Assembly (NCBI GenBank): GCA_026874595.1 | Contig: CM049317.1 | Span: 37,794,401 to 37,858,400 of the forward strand | DNA from: Sipunculus nudus | Lineage: Eukaryota; Annelida; Sipuncula; Golfingiida; Sipunculidae | Length of the DNA: 64,000 nt | Reading direction: 5' to 3' | Shown here: positions 37,973-48,702 of the stretch, piece after piece | How the letters are laid out: each line of letters begins with the position of its first letter | Position numbering within the stretch: the first letter of the stretch is position 1 | Notes under the pieces: model-generated | Told to the model about the DNA's origin: nothing | What the model saw: the letters and a program-made list of their open reading frames with translations, nothing else | The model's database searches: none | Position numbers and translations under genes: made by a program

Positions 37973-39110
37973 TCGTGACTTGATAATCCGACACTAAATG
38001 TAATACGCTAATTTATGTCGGATTGCAAGGCTGTCGGACTGTCAAATCAATAAAGGTGACGGAGGGTAAAGATACAATGTGACCTAAATGTTTGGAGGAC
38101 TTGTTATAATTCATTAAGTATTTTGTTATAATAAACTGCGTATATGATATTGTTATGATTAATGTAAATTAGAGAATAAAAACATCCGTCATGGAGTACT
38201 GTTTTTATTTATTATATACGTGTCTATATATACTACGCTCATCAAGATTGACGACATATGCAGATTCTACAATTATGAGATATGCTTATATTTCTGAACA
38301 AACATAAACTAAATGTATATATATATATATATATGAACCAGCGGTTGATCTACTAAGTTCATGTGCGTCAAAAGAATGCAAGCATATCTGTCTGGTATCT
38401 TGTTCTTTTATTTTTTTCATTTTCACGGACTTTACTAAGCGGTCGGCATCAACGTCCCCTGCAGCGAAGCCCTACTCCTCAATATACCGTAGCCCTGTTT
38501 CCATTCCCCCAATCGTGTCTCTGAGAGTTACTGGTTTAGGAGGACCATCTTCTCCCTCAGACTCGCTGTCACTGTCGCCCCCATCTTCTTTGACCATTGA
38601 CACAATATCAGCGGCCGTCGGCATTGCTTCCGTGGGCTCCATGTTGTCTAATACGAGGTATCGCTCCGCGGTCACGTGGTCCGCGCTGTTGAGTGCCTGG
38701 AAAAGGTCCCCGACACCGTTCTCCACCTCCGCGTATTCCACACACCGAGAGGTTCATGTGTGCCACATACGGATGTAAACTGACTTAATTAGTGAGCCGT
38801 ATTGACTCAATAATTGGTTCTCGTGTACAGTTAGAACAATACGCATCGTTGCATTTCACGCCTAATTGATCAGGGTGCTGTGTGCACGAGCCCGACGACT
38901 GACATCAAAGGACAATATACCGGTCGGACTGTCAAGTCAGAAAATTCGTCGGTATCCTTGTTTGTGTCGGGAAATGTCATGTCGGAGTCGGAATCCAAGG
39001 CTGTCGGTTTGTCAAGGCTAATTTCAATGAGTCCCGTTCGTTTATTACAAATTACCGTCGGATTGCAAGGTTTCCGGATTGTTAAGGGTCGGAATGTCAA
39101 GTCACGACTG
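37970..39110. mobile_element. Pogo/Tigger-like element with TIRs and transposase remnant
   Basis: The left terminus is CAGTCGTGACTTGATAATCC and the right terminus, inverted, is CAGTCGTGACTTGACATTCC, about 25 bp of clear inverted repeat continuing into further GTCGGA-type subterminal motifs. Both ends are flanked by TA, the target duplicated by Tc1/mariner-pogo elements, although the surrounding (TA)n tract makes the duplication uninformative. At 1141 bp it is far shorter than an autonomous element. It retains only the acidic tail of a transposase, so it is an internally deleted derivative. Confidence 0.82.
38472..38741 (-). pseudogene. C-terminal remnant of CENP-B/pogo-type transposase
   Basis: An open frame inside the TIRs on the minus strand: EVENGVGDLFQALNSADHVT, then an acidic stretch (KEDGGDSDSESEGEDGPPKP) and TLRDTIGGMETGLRYIEE. 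An acidic linker followed by a short helix is the usual tail of CENP-B-like (pogo/Tigger) transposases. The DNA-binding and DDE domains are absent. The frame starts after the element's deletion breakpoint and ends naturally at TAG. Family assignment relies on position inside pogo-like ends as well as on sequence. Confidence 0.6.
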
Positions 39111-39158
39111 TATATATATATATATATAAATCGAGATAGTACTCGAAACCTGTACGTC

Positions 39159-39370
39159 GGAATGCGTTACAGCTGCCTGAACGGAATTGCAAATTTAATA
39201 CCATGTAACCATACAAGCATTTACAACAGCAATGCATAAAGGAAGAATATTGGCGTATCTTTTATAACGATTGTTAATGTACATACATTTCTGATCTCAA
39301 AGCTCTTTGTTTATTTACCTTCGACCATGGAGTTTATGTTTTACTAAATTACCCAATGTATAACAAGAAT
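39159..39370. repeat. Direct repeat, right copy
   Basis: Partner of the copy at 36049-36265, beginning GGAATGCGTTACAGCTGCC. It starts about 48 bp right of the pogo-like element. Confidence 0.75.
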
Positions 39371-39555
39371 AGAGGTATGTTTTGTTACAGATTTGCGTCC
39401 ATCGCTGTAAGTGAGCTGCTCTATTTCCAGTTTGATATGTTTATTAAATAACTATATATATGTATATATATATATGCACTGAAGGCAAAGTGCTCTATGG
39501 TATATCCAGAGCGTATCAATATATATCATGTGTAAGGAATCAAACGATTGTAAGC

Positions 39556-39607
39556 ATCGTGTTTACTAATCAGTTTCGTACCGTTGTACGGCACTCTTCA
39601 GAACGAT
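39556..39607 (-). ncRNA. Predicted type I hammerhead ribozyme
   Basis: On the minus strand every core position of a hammerhead is present in order. CTGAAGA (39601-39595) is C3 to A9 with a free choice at position 7. Stem II has 6 bp (594-589 with 583-578, one G-U) around a 5-base loop. GAA (577-575) is G12-A14. Stem III has 3 bp (574-572 with 567-565) with a GATT loop. The predicted cleavage site is after GUA, at 39564. Stem I pairs 602-604 with 563-561, then after a 2-base bulge 605-607 with 558-556. Short stem III and bulged stem I match the type I hammerheads known from Penelope-like retroelements. It lies 83 bases after the stop of the Penelope-like fragment on the same strand. Cleavage activity is predicted, not shown. 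Confidence 0.72.
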
Positions 39608-39692
39608 ATGAATGAAGGGGTTGTACATTGAACAACTGGTTGTTCACTGGAGCGTGTTTGTGGTTATTACAATGTGGATTTGTACAACGTGC

Positions 39693-39971
39693 CTAATCTG
39701 GATTATTCTTTGTGCTAAGTTTACGTAACAGGAATTTGTTAGCGTGTCTACAACTTGTTACAAGTTCATTGCGTTGGTTAAGCGTGGCCATGTTTTGTTT
39801 ACATAAAATGAAATTTTTCTCCCACAGGCATAGGTTGCATCTGTTAGTTTCTGGGGAATGTGCTTTGGCTTTTCTGAGTATTTTCCACTGTATTTCAAAT
39901 TTGACGTTGTTCTCTTTTAGTTCCCAAATGTATTTGCTGAGTTCCGTACTATATTCCTTTTTTCCGGGTGT
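39693..39971 (-). pseudogene. Penelope-like element, C-terminal endonuclease end
   Basis: A 92-codon minus-strand frame ending in TAG at 39693. It contains STELSKYIWELKENN, then IQWKILRKAKAHSPETNRC, CNLCLWEKNFIL, LNQRNELVTSCRHANKF. This is the conserved tail of Penelope-like and related GIY-YIG retroelements: a helix TELSKYIW, the CNLCL cysteine pair with a downstream CRH, and the NKRNELVSKCRH-like block. The 5' side stops at a TAG next to a TA tract near 39972, so the reverse transcriptase and the GIY-YIG catalytic core are missing. The hammerhead ribozyme downstream supports the family call independently. Confidence 0.78.
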
Positions 39972-40455
39972 CTATATATATATAGCCTTGTGTAGGAAAG
40001 GCCCTCGGTTATAAGGATAAGTTAACTGAATTTAGCAACTCTGACAAAAAAAATAACAACCCAAAAGTTGTATTAAATTCATATTATCCCCCTAAATGTA
40101 TTTACCATTTAAAGCTGCTTAAATGCCTTTTCCAATAGCATTTGAACTGTAGGTTTTATATTCATTTTCATTTATGATGAAACAAGTACAGTGTTTCCTG
40201 CAAATAGTAAGAACAAGTAATGAATACATTATTAAACCAAAATCTCGTTATATATATGATTTCCTCTCATTTGGTTTAAATAAAAATTGATTCACATTTG
40301 TTAAATAAAAAAAGGAGTGATCTATTGATAAATACAGTATCAAAATTATTACAAAAGGCATTAATTATTTATGTTAGTGTATATATACCTACAGTTCCAC
40401 GTTGTAACTGTGTAGAATCGGGCCCCAAGGGATATGTGCATAAAAATTGAATATA

Positions 40456-41080
40456 ACATGGTACTCTAAAGGAGGGGCTTCAGTCACCATGAAGTTATCA
40501 TTATTATTATCATTGGACCTCATGCCCCCCACAATGGAATTATTATTATGACTGGGTCTCAGGCAGCCAGCAGTAGTTCCATTATTATCATGGGGATTCA
40601 GGCGCCCTACAGTAGTATTCTTTTATGAAGGGGCCCCCGGTAATATATATGCAGCTCAATATTATATACTTGATGCAAAAGGATACCTGGGACGTAAGGC
40701 CCTATACAGACCTGCTATACCTGTGGGAATCGGGGCCCCTAGTATTATTATTGTTATGGGGCTTCAGGCCCCTTACATTCGTTTTATAATAATCATGGGG
40801 CCTCGGGCCCCCTATGGCAGTATTGTTATTATGATGGTCCCGAGGGCCCCCTACTCTTGGTTCTCGTGAGTCACAAAACAAACATTCAATATATTTGTTT
40901 AGTCCTAGACTCAGAAATGAAGAACTGATTTAGGCCTGCCACATACGGGTCTTCAGTCATATTATTACTGTTATCATGGGATCTCAGGACCCTTCCAGTC
41001 CTATTATTATGTTCCTGAGATCTCAGGCTAACTACAGACTTATCGGTATTATTATTATCATAGGATCTCACGCCCAAGAG
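40456..41080. repeat. Dispersed minisatellite of GC palindromes in ATT spacers
   Basis: Roughly ten degenerate units in which a self-complementary GC block such as GGGGCTTCAGGCCCC or GGGGCCTCGGGCCCC is separated by ATTATTATT spacers and short variable text (CACAGTAG-like). Unit spacing is about 55-70 bp. A further unit occurs near 41588-41600. Confidence 0.75.
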
Positions 41081-41179
41081 GTCTTTCCGTATCACTGTTT
41101 GGTTCGAGATGCAGGATGGAGAAGAAACCCACACCTACCACAGATGAGTCCCCAAGAGATATTCATACCAGTGTTTATC

Positions 41180-41282
41180 ACTATATTATTATTATTATTA
41201 TTATTATTATCATTATTATTTTTATTATTATTATTATTATTTATTATCATTATTATTGTTATCATAATTATTATTATTAATT
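41180..41282. repeat. (ATT)n microsatellite
   Basis: About 100 bp of ATT with ATC and TTT interruptions, continuing the ATT character of the preceding array. Confidence 0.96.
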
Positions 41283-41651
41283 TATCAATAAAGCGGTGAC
41301 ACTCAGCCTTTATCACACAAGCCCTCTCTGGCTATAACTGGGAAATAAATGTTTTGGTCTCAACAACTATGTTCTCAGAAACAATGCAAAGTGTGTTCTT
41401 AAGGGGTAATATTTATCAAATGTTCCTATATCTTGAGAAATTTGACATTATTTTGCGATGTAGTTATCACAACAGTGCTTTCAGAAATCATGCATGTGTA
41501 TTCAGCTCAGCCCATTGAGAGCCCATCCGGGGCCTTGCTGCGTGGACTTGCCCAAGTGCAGGAAGCGGGTAATATTTTTTTTTATTATGGGGCCTGAGGC
41601 TCCCACAGATATATGCACACCAGTGCTTCAGGCCTAAGGCTCCCTACATAC

Positions 41652-42439
41652 CAGGGTTGGGACCAGGTACTTGTACCTGGACCTGGGCACACAGTTTAGA
41701 ACACCTGTACCTGTACTTGGCTCTCGTGAGTAGGAAGTACTTTGTACCTGTATTTGTACCTGGTACTAAAGTATCCGTACCTGGTATAAGGTACTCCAGG
41801 TACATGGGTGATACTGGAAATGAACTCAAGGCTTGGGCCATTAGGTTACATGTACAAAGCTGTCTCCAATGTCAAGGCAGTTATCTATCTCAGGTAATGG
41901 TAATTACCAATTCAAATGCCTTTGAAGCTAAGTGGGCTAGCTAGGCTAGCAAGAAAGTCAACCTCCAGCCTCTAAACAGGAAGTTCATTGTGGCATTATC
42001 AGCGCAAGTAAAGGGAATCCAGCAATGGATATGATCAGGGTTGCTCAGATGCCCCATGTAGACGGTGATCTAGTATACACAGAGCACCGGTGAAGAGTAA
42101 ATGATGAATTGAAGAAAATGCATATTATATCCCTGAGCTTTCGGCTCAACTTTGCATACTTATCACTTTTATTAAAGGTGGTCCAGTATAGTTGTAAGGG
42201 ATATATTTTTCCTGAAGACATAGGGAGTGATCATTTATTACTTTGAATAATGTTTTCTACCATTCTACTGTAACTTATTATTGAAAACCTCGATGAAATT
42301 TATGCTATAATGATCAGGTCGAATGGCTCTGAAATGTACCTATACCTGTACCTAGGTACTTTCTAAAGTACCTGTACCTATAGGTACTCTACAAAAATTT
42401 GTTTCCAGGTACTGTCACATGAACCTGGCCCCAACCCTG
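41652..42439. mobile_element. hAT-type non-autonomous element with 8-bp target duplication
   Basis: The left terminus is CAGGGTTGGGACCAGGTAC and the right terminus, inverted, is CAGGGTTGGGGCCAGGTTC, so 17 of 19 positions match. The flanks are CTACATAC (41644-41651) and TTACATAC (42440-42447), a 7 of 8 match as expected for an aged 8-bp hAT duplication. Both subterminal regions are full of GTACCTG/CAGGTAC motifs in both orientations, typical of transposase-binding arrays. The 788-bp interior encodes no transposase. Confidence 0.85.
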
Positions 42440-42447
42440 TTACATAC

Positions 42448-44485
42448 CTGTTATGAATATGGGATACATGGCGTTAATGTTTAAGAATAATAAAATGGGG
42501 AACATTAAATATAAAACACCTCGGTTATGAGCATCTTTTAGTCTCAGAAGGGATCGAGCGAATAGTACAATTATGTTAGTAACTGCATTATTATGTACCC
42601 CTCTGTATCCATCATAGTATGTAAATGGGAAGTTCCTCTACATTTAACAATCATCATAGAAGTGACCCATCCCCTTATTTGAAGTTCAGGGTTTTCTGAC
42701 TCTTCACGTTAGCTCTCTGCATTGTAATGTGTATGTTTTCTGTTAATTATTTTTAGCTATCACCAGTGTATAGTATATTACATACAATAACATTGTGTGA
42801 ACACGATCACTGGACATATCCCAATGAATATTGCTATATATTATACATCCATTAGAACCACCATGTAGGGAAAGTGGAAATAACCACTGCCATGTTTTTG
42901 GCAAATCGAGAAGCAGTGATACATATCTCGAGCCCAGACTCAGGGCCACTTTTTTGTGGGTCATGTTCTTATTTAAATATAAAATCAGTGTCAATTATGA
43001 TCTCTACTTTGAGCAAAAAAGAAAGAAGAAATTGAGGCTTTATACAGTATGCGCAATACAATGTATACATGTGTGACTTGCTCTCTATTTAGCTTGTTTG
43101 GTCCTCATCAGGGATAGTTATGTAATAATCCTGCTTCCTTGTAGTATGATGGATTAGTGTCAATATTTTGATAATTAATAATGGGATGTTCAATGGTATT
43201 TTGTAGGAATACTGACTCTGTGAGAGGAATAGATGACAAGTTGGTAAACATTTGCTCTCAAGGTCTTATTTCCAGATCACTTTGTGCTGAGTCTTTGTCT
43301 CTAGTCCCATGGTCTCAGTCTCAGTCCTACACTGGTTGGCCTAGACTATATGTACATCATTGCTACTTGCCTAATACTCACCTATATCATTTGCTTGATA
43401 TACTTGAGGTCCCATCTTAATTCGAAATGGTAATTCAACCAGTTTATTATGAACAAAAATGATATTGTCTTTATTGAATTATATTTTTTTTTCCATTGTA
43501 CCCATAGTATAATTCACATTTCAAATGTCGACTCGTAATAATAAACATAACTTACATAAATAAAACAAGACATTGATCAAGTAAGGCACCTTGAACATCT
43601 AACTGACTATGTCATTGATTTACAAACATTCGTGGGAGAACATTAATGATTTTTAGGATGAGCATGCCCAAAGGCTAATTTTGAATTACTGTGCAATAGA
43701 CAAGACAAAGATAATTTCAAGTCCTATTTTTCATTGTATATACACTAATATACTGGTATAGTGGTGTGCATATAGCATTGGTAAACAAATCAGAAATATC
43801 AGTATCAGTATATGAATCAGCAATTTTGTTATATCAGCACTCTCAATATATAAATAACCACTATTAGTATATTAATCAGCACTTTAAGTATATAATTAAC
43901 ATGTTCAGTACATTTATATACATAAGCACTATTTGTATATTAATTTGCGATGTTTGAAACCACAGGGATTATATCGCCATAAGCAATGTGAATTACCAGA
44001 GCCTAGTAAATTAAAATACTTTTCATCACCTGCTTTTGTCAATCAATTGTCTTTTTGAACGTTAAATATGGATGTTTTTCCATAATTATTTTGGCGAAAT
44101 AAAACATGGCGGCAGTCGGCTTTCGCTAGATATCCGACGTTGCAGCCACCAAGCACAGGTATGATAATTGTTGAGATATGGAGGAGGATTTAATCGTTGA
44201 TGTTTGTTGGTAAATGTCTGCTAACAGGTGACACAGGATGACAATGATGGTCATGTAGATAAAATTCAAACTGTTGTGATTCATATCAATATACTTAATG
44301 ATAACATTATATCCTTACAACTTCCTTATATCACGATAAGGCGATTTATTATAAATGGTATAGAATGTGTTCACTTTTAGCTCAAAACCCATCTGATCCT
44401 TATGTCACAAAACTTAACTATTGGACACAAAACTAAACTATAAGACCCAAAAGTAATGTATAAGGGGCGGGGAGTTCAAATCTGA
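42448..44485. other. No gene recognised
   Basis: AT-rich; a poly-pyrimidine patch at about 43484-43500. An ATGGCGGCAGTCGGC string near 44105 resembles a first exon but closes with TAG after eight codons. Confidence 0.45.
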
Positions 44486-44960
44486 CATGCTGACAGGTCC
44501 TGATAGTATCTCGACCATCCGTCCGTCTGTCCATCCTTTAACAGAGCAAAAAAAAGTAACCGTAAGGCCCAGAAATTTCAAAATTACATGCTGACAGGTC
44601 CTTATAGGCTCTCTGTGAAAATCGAAAGGTATAGGTCACTGGGACATATATTGTAACCGAAAGACACGGAACTTCACACGTAAAATGCAGACTGGTGCAC
44701 CAAGTACCTCTGTGGAAACCAAAAAGTAGGTCACTTTGACCTATAATTTTAGTTTCGATGGAAAACCTTGAAAGCCATAATCCGTCATTAATAGGGCACA
44801 AATCGTAACTGGAAGACCCAGAAATTTCAATCTCCAGCTAATAACAAGTCCTTATAGGTCCCCTGTGGATATCAGTATATAGGTCGCTGTGACCTGTTTT
44901 CTCTGAGTAATGAAACAAACTATCAGGATCCATTTGTTAGTCTTTTAACACAGCACGAAT
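44486..44960. repeat. Diverged tandem repeat, about 100-150 bp monomer
   Basis: Four diverged copies share ATGCTGACAGGTCCTTATAG-like and CTGTGGAAACC-like landmarks (near 44487, 44585, 44685 and 44830), with a CCGTCCGTCTGTCC tetranucleotide patch at about 44518-44534. The layout resembles the pearl-like families elsewhere in the window, but the termini were not defined. Confidence 0.5.
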
Positions 44961-44983
44961 CGTAGTCGAGACTTCACTAGCTA

Positions 44984-45142
44984 CAGTGAAACCTGTGTAA
45001 CAAGACCACCCATGGGACGGGCAAAAGTGGTCTTAATTTACAGGTAGTCCTATTTGACAGGTCAATTATAACCTATATGAAAGCTTACGGACACTCAAGG
45101 ATGGTCATGACAGACAGGTGGTGTTTCAGACAAGTTCCACTG
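44984..45142. mobile_element. 159-bp pogo-type MITE
   Basis: The left end is CAGTGAAACCTGTGTAAC and the right end, inverted, is CAGTGGAACTTGTCTGAAAC. TA flanks both ends (44982-44983 and 45143-45144). Short, AT-neutral and non-coding. The CAGTG(A/G)AAC ends are standard for Tc1/mariner-pogo MITEs. Confidence 0.82.
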
Positions 45143-45770
45143 TATTTCGGATAGTTCCTCTGTGGAAACCCAAAAGTAGGTCACCGAGTTATTGAGCGTT
45201 ATGGAGTAAAAAACCTCAGAATTACTGACTATTGTAAGTAAATTTCAAACAATAGACCACGAACTGTCTAAAGGATTTATAAATGGTAAATGATCTGGCT
45301 TAACTTCTACTGCTACATAAGGCTTTCCATTTTTATTTTTTTTATTTCAGGATGGGGCTCATAGCTGGAAAAGGGTGAATTATTTATGAAACAGTCGTCT
45401 TTATGGAACTATAAATTTCCCTGATCACATATTTTTTTTACAATTTTAAGTGAATGCTTTGTTTGCTACTGAATATCGCAGGAATTGCTGGACCATCGGG
45501 GGGAGTCTTACCTTGATTCTAAAGATGTAGAATATTTAAATAGAGAGAACCGTCTCAGCTACCTCCCTCTCACCTCAAACTTCCATTTGTGAGTCTACCC
45601 ATGAGTATAATTACATCGTAAGGTAACATTTTTATTCCTTTCACAAAGCTGTGCTTTCCGCCCATACATGCATTACGTCTATCACATTGTAAAACAGCGA
45701 GGCCATGACGAGTTCACATGGTTTCTTTTATGTATATATTCTTAAGAATGCAATATATATTGTTACGGAA

Positions 45771-46320
45771 CCTAATATCAACAGATCACGTATGCGTGAT
45801 AAACACAAACTTTGTCAAGGAGATAAAATAAATCAGATTCTGTAACACTAGACAGCGTGAAATGTCTAGGGAATGAATAAAGAAGTCAGTGGTCTTTTGT
45901 TAACAAATAACTATAATTTATTCATAAAACAACCCTGACATTATAATACACTAAATCAATACAACAACACACTATAACAGCAGTATCACAACAAATCAAT
46001 ACAATCACACAGTAAAATGAAAAAGTGCACAGTACCTGGATACCACTGTCACAGCGATAAGTCCTAGAAATGTATAAGCAGGATGAAAAGTTCACACAAA
46101 TTATCTCGGAGAATAACAGTCCAATGTAAAGCTCTTGTAACAATCCAGAAAGTAAACTTGAGGCAGGCAGCATTAAATTATATAGAGTTAGTAATAGTAG
46201 AATCCCTGAAAATACTGGGTAATCGGATAGGTCCCACAAACTGACATACACACGTCTGAGTCCGCTGGAATATTCTCTCACCTCCATCTCGGCTCTAAAA
46301 CACAGCCCCCTATTTATAAC
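45771..46320 (-). repeat. LTR-like sequence (possible solo LTR), copy 1
   Basis: On the minus strand it has a TATAAATAGGGG box (46318), about 320 bp of transcribed-type sequence, an AATAAA (45922-45917) and an end at GGTTCCGTAACA (45771), a layout like the U3-R-U5 of an LTR. The 5' limit is uncertain and may extend to about 46618. Two blocks recur at 50655-50990 and 53832-53988 on the plus strand, in the same relative order. A 121-codon frame across it, also open in the second copy, is not recognised and may reflect shared ancestry only. Confidence 0.5.
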
Positions 46321-46394
46321 TTTTCACCTCCAGCCTAGAATATTCTATTGCTCCAACATTCTAAAGAATCTTACACAATACACACGTTCTAATA

Positions 46395-46399
<5 letters not shown>

Positions 46400-46446
<47 letters not shown>
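46400..46446. repeat. (CA)n(TA)n microsatellite
   Basis: A short CA run (about 46389-46408) joined to about 38 bp of TA. Confidence 0.95.
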
Positions 46447-46448
<2 letters not shown>

Positions 46449-46849
46449 CAGCACTAAACAGTTTCTTTGAATATTTAGTACCTGTGTGAACTTGTTACGC
46501 TTTATTGAGTTAGGCAAAGACTAAGACCTGATCCTATCTTTCCACGAATGCTTCTCATATAACACGGTTAATCTCATTAGGTTAAATTTGTCTGCACCAG
46601 ATTCTGCTCTGTGTTCGTAACGCGGACATCCTCCATGTCCTACATTTACATCACGGACCCTACAGGATACGTGGCTGTATTTATTTCCCCCATATATCAT
46701 CTGTAAAACACCTGAGGGTTTGGCCTCTCAAATAATTTCCAACATACATTCTGATATTAAATATTTTTTTTTGCCTCAGAAGTTGTTTTGTTCCTACAGT
46801 CAAACAAGGTCAAGTGAATCAGGGCTTGTGTATCTCATTTTCATACAAT

Positions 46850-47045
46850 TCTGTTCTGAATGCAGTGAAGCCGAAATTACCCTCAGAATAAACTAAAATT
46901 TGATACAAAACCTCCGGTATCTTGATAATTAAACATGGATTGTCATGAATCTTGCCTTGAATATTGACCATGACTAGTTTTGTCAGTTTCGAAAAGAGAT
47001 GACGCCACCTGTATTTTTTCTTATTTTAACGAATATTTTTCTATT
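46850..47045 (-). repeat. Diverged family-B pearl monomer, reversed
   Basis: Read on the minus strand it matches parts of the 340-bp monomer at 8.5-12.3 kb, with landmarks ACAGGTGGCGTCATC, GATACCGG(A)GGTTTTGTATCAA and CATGG near CATGATTC. An old, isolated fragment. Confidence 0.5.
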
Positions 47046-47157
47046 ATTTTTTTAACTATAAAATGACGACAATCATGTCAGTTTCTCAGCTGTGATTACA
47101 TCTAGTGTCCCAAAACCGGGTGTATTTATTGATCACAAGTGGATGCCCCTATAGTAA

Positions 47158-47640
47158 TCACCCTGTCTGTCTGTCTGTCCGTCTGTTTAGCTGCCTGTCT
47201 GTCCATCCGTCGATCCACACCAATTGTTTTCAGATGATAACTCCAGGTTTGATTGACACATAGATTTTAAACTTTACTTACATATGGCCCACCACTAAAG
47301 CAAGAACCTGTATGAATTTTGGGTCATGAGGTCAAAGGTCAAGGTCACATGACTCACTTATTTAAAAAGATTATGGCTGCATTTTAAGCCAAGCTTTTCA
47401 TCCCAAACTTTCCATCTTGCACATTTAGCTAACTTGCCAGTATGGGGAGAGCATAAATGGATTTTGGGTCACAAGGTCAAGGTCACAAGGCCATCCGTTC
47501 ACAAATTAGTTTTCAGATGATAACTCCAGTTTAGTTTAACATATTGATTTCAAACTTAATTTATATATGGCTCACCTCACCACTAAAGAGAGAACCCTGT
47601 CGATTTGCGGACCAACGGTCAAAGGTCAAGGTTAGAGCAG
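47158..47640. repeat. Tandem repeat, about 283-bp monomer
   Basis: A CTGTCTGTCTGTCCGTCTGT tract leads into two copies of a monomer. The landmarks TTTTCAGATGATAACTCCAG (47229 and 47511) and GGTCAAAGGTCAAGGTC-like strings mark the copies. In reverse orientation this is the pearl-like plan (monomers then a tetranucleotide tract), from a third family. Confidence 0.6.
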
Positions 47641-47663
47641 GGGCGTAGCCAGGGGAGCTAATA

Positions 47664-47714
<51 letters not shown>

Positions 47715-48702
47715 TTATATATATACACACACATATATATCTATTAAATTGCCTTTGCTATCAGTGCCGGATCCAGAGGGGACGCCTTCCGCGCGCGCCC
47801 CCCCGTTGAGCTGCAAAATCTATCATTTTATCTAATTTCCGAATTTTCGTTATTTATTTTTGTTTTTCATATCATTTTTATTATTTATCAATTAGATTTT
47901 AATAAAGTTATCCGCAGTTCATTACTCTCAAATTTATTAGTTGAGTATAAGGATATTTATGAACAGCAGCAGAACAACTGCAGATCACCGGGCCCTTGTT
48001 GAGGTCGACCGTGAACAATCTCACGGCTCTGGTGATACCGGTACTCGAACTCGCGGTCTGTGCTCTTAGGAGTCCTGTGTGCTGTCGAGACCCCGAAACC
48101 CTGTAAAATGCTAGGTTTAACATAAGACTTCAACATATCAGTTATTTCACACCGAGCATTACATTTAAAAGATATTATTTTGCAAATTACAGAGTACAAA
48201 CGTAAATGCGCCTTTGCGCCATTGACTTGTTTGAAAACGATTGAAATTTTATATCCTTATTTTGAAGAAATATAAATATTAAATATTGAACCTCTCTAAA
48301 GTTTGACAACATAACGCAAAGACATAAGGGAACAGTTTTTCAGGAACAGGAAATCCTCATTTTTTTGTGAAAATTGCCTCAAATTGTCCTCTTTACACTG
48401 CATATTCAAACAATAGCCTCCCCATCTACCTGTTACTAACAGGTATGAAACCATGGTTCATAATTGAAAAAAAATCCTATTTTCTGACAGTAAAATATAT
48501 AACGTATAGTAATAATAAAATTATTAATAATAGTTATATATATATATATATATACGTGCATAAACACGTATATATAACTGTTTTCATGGTACCTATACAT
48601 GCATATTAGCGCCCCTACCCCCCCCCCCCCCAGGTTTTCGAATTTCTGGCTCCGCCACTGACCATTGCCCCCTCCCCTCCCTCAATCCTGGCTACACCCC
48701 TG
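47638..48702. mobile_element. Outer DNA element, split by a nested insertion
   Basis: The left end is CAGGGGCGTAGCCAGG and the right end, inverted, is CAGGGGTGTAGCCAGGA, a common hAT-type terminus. Only about 124 bp of left and 42 bp of right sequence remain, separated by the complete inner element at 47762-48660. A (TA)n tract occupies most of the left part. No convincing target duplication survives. Confidence 0.68.
47762..48660. mobile_element. Inner DNA element nested in the outer one
   Basis: The left end is CAGTGCCGGATCCAGAG and the right end, inverted, is CAGTGGCGGAGCCAGAA, another hAT-type terminus. At 899 bp it has no transposase. It includes a poly-C tract (about 48617-48631) and a short TA run (48536-48554). 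An internal B-box-like GAGTTCGAGTACC near 48050 could be a SINE fragment but has no matching A box. Confidence 0.68.

Noticed and set aside
39133-39160. Second hammerhead ribozyme on the plus strand (CGAAAC...GTC)
   Set aside because: The 5' core CTGANGA is absent and stem II would have only two pairs. Kept only as a weak note in the direct-repeat finding.
39712-40014. 100-codon plus-strand frame
   Set aside because: It is the antisense shadow of the Penelope-like fragment, whose minus-strand reading carries the conserved motifs.
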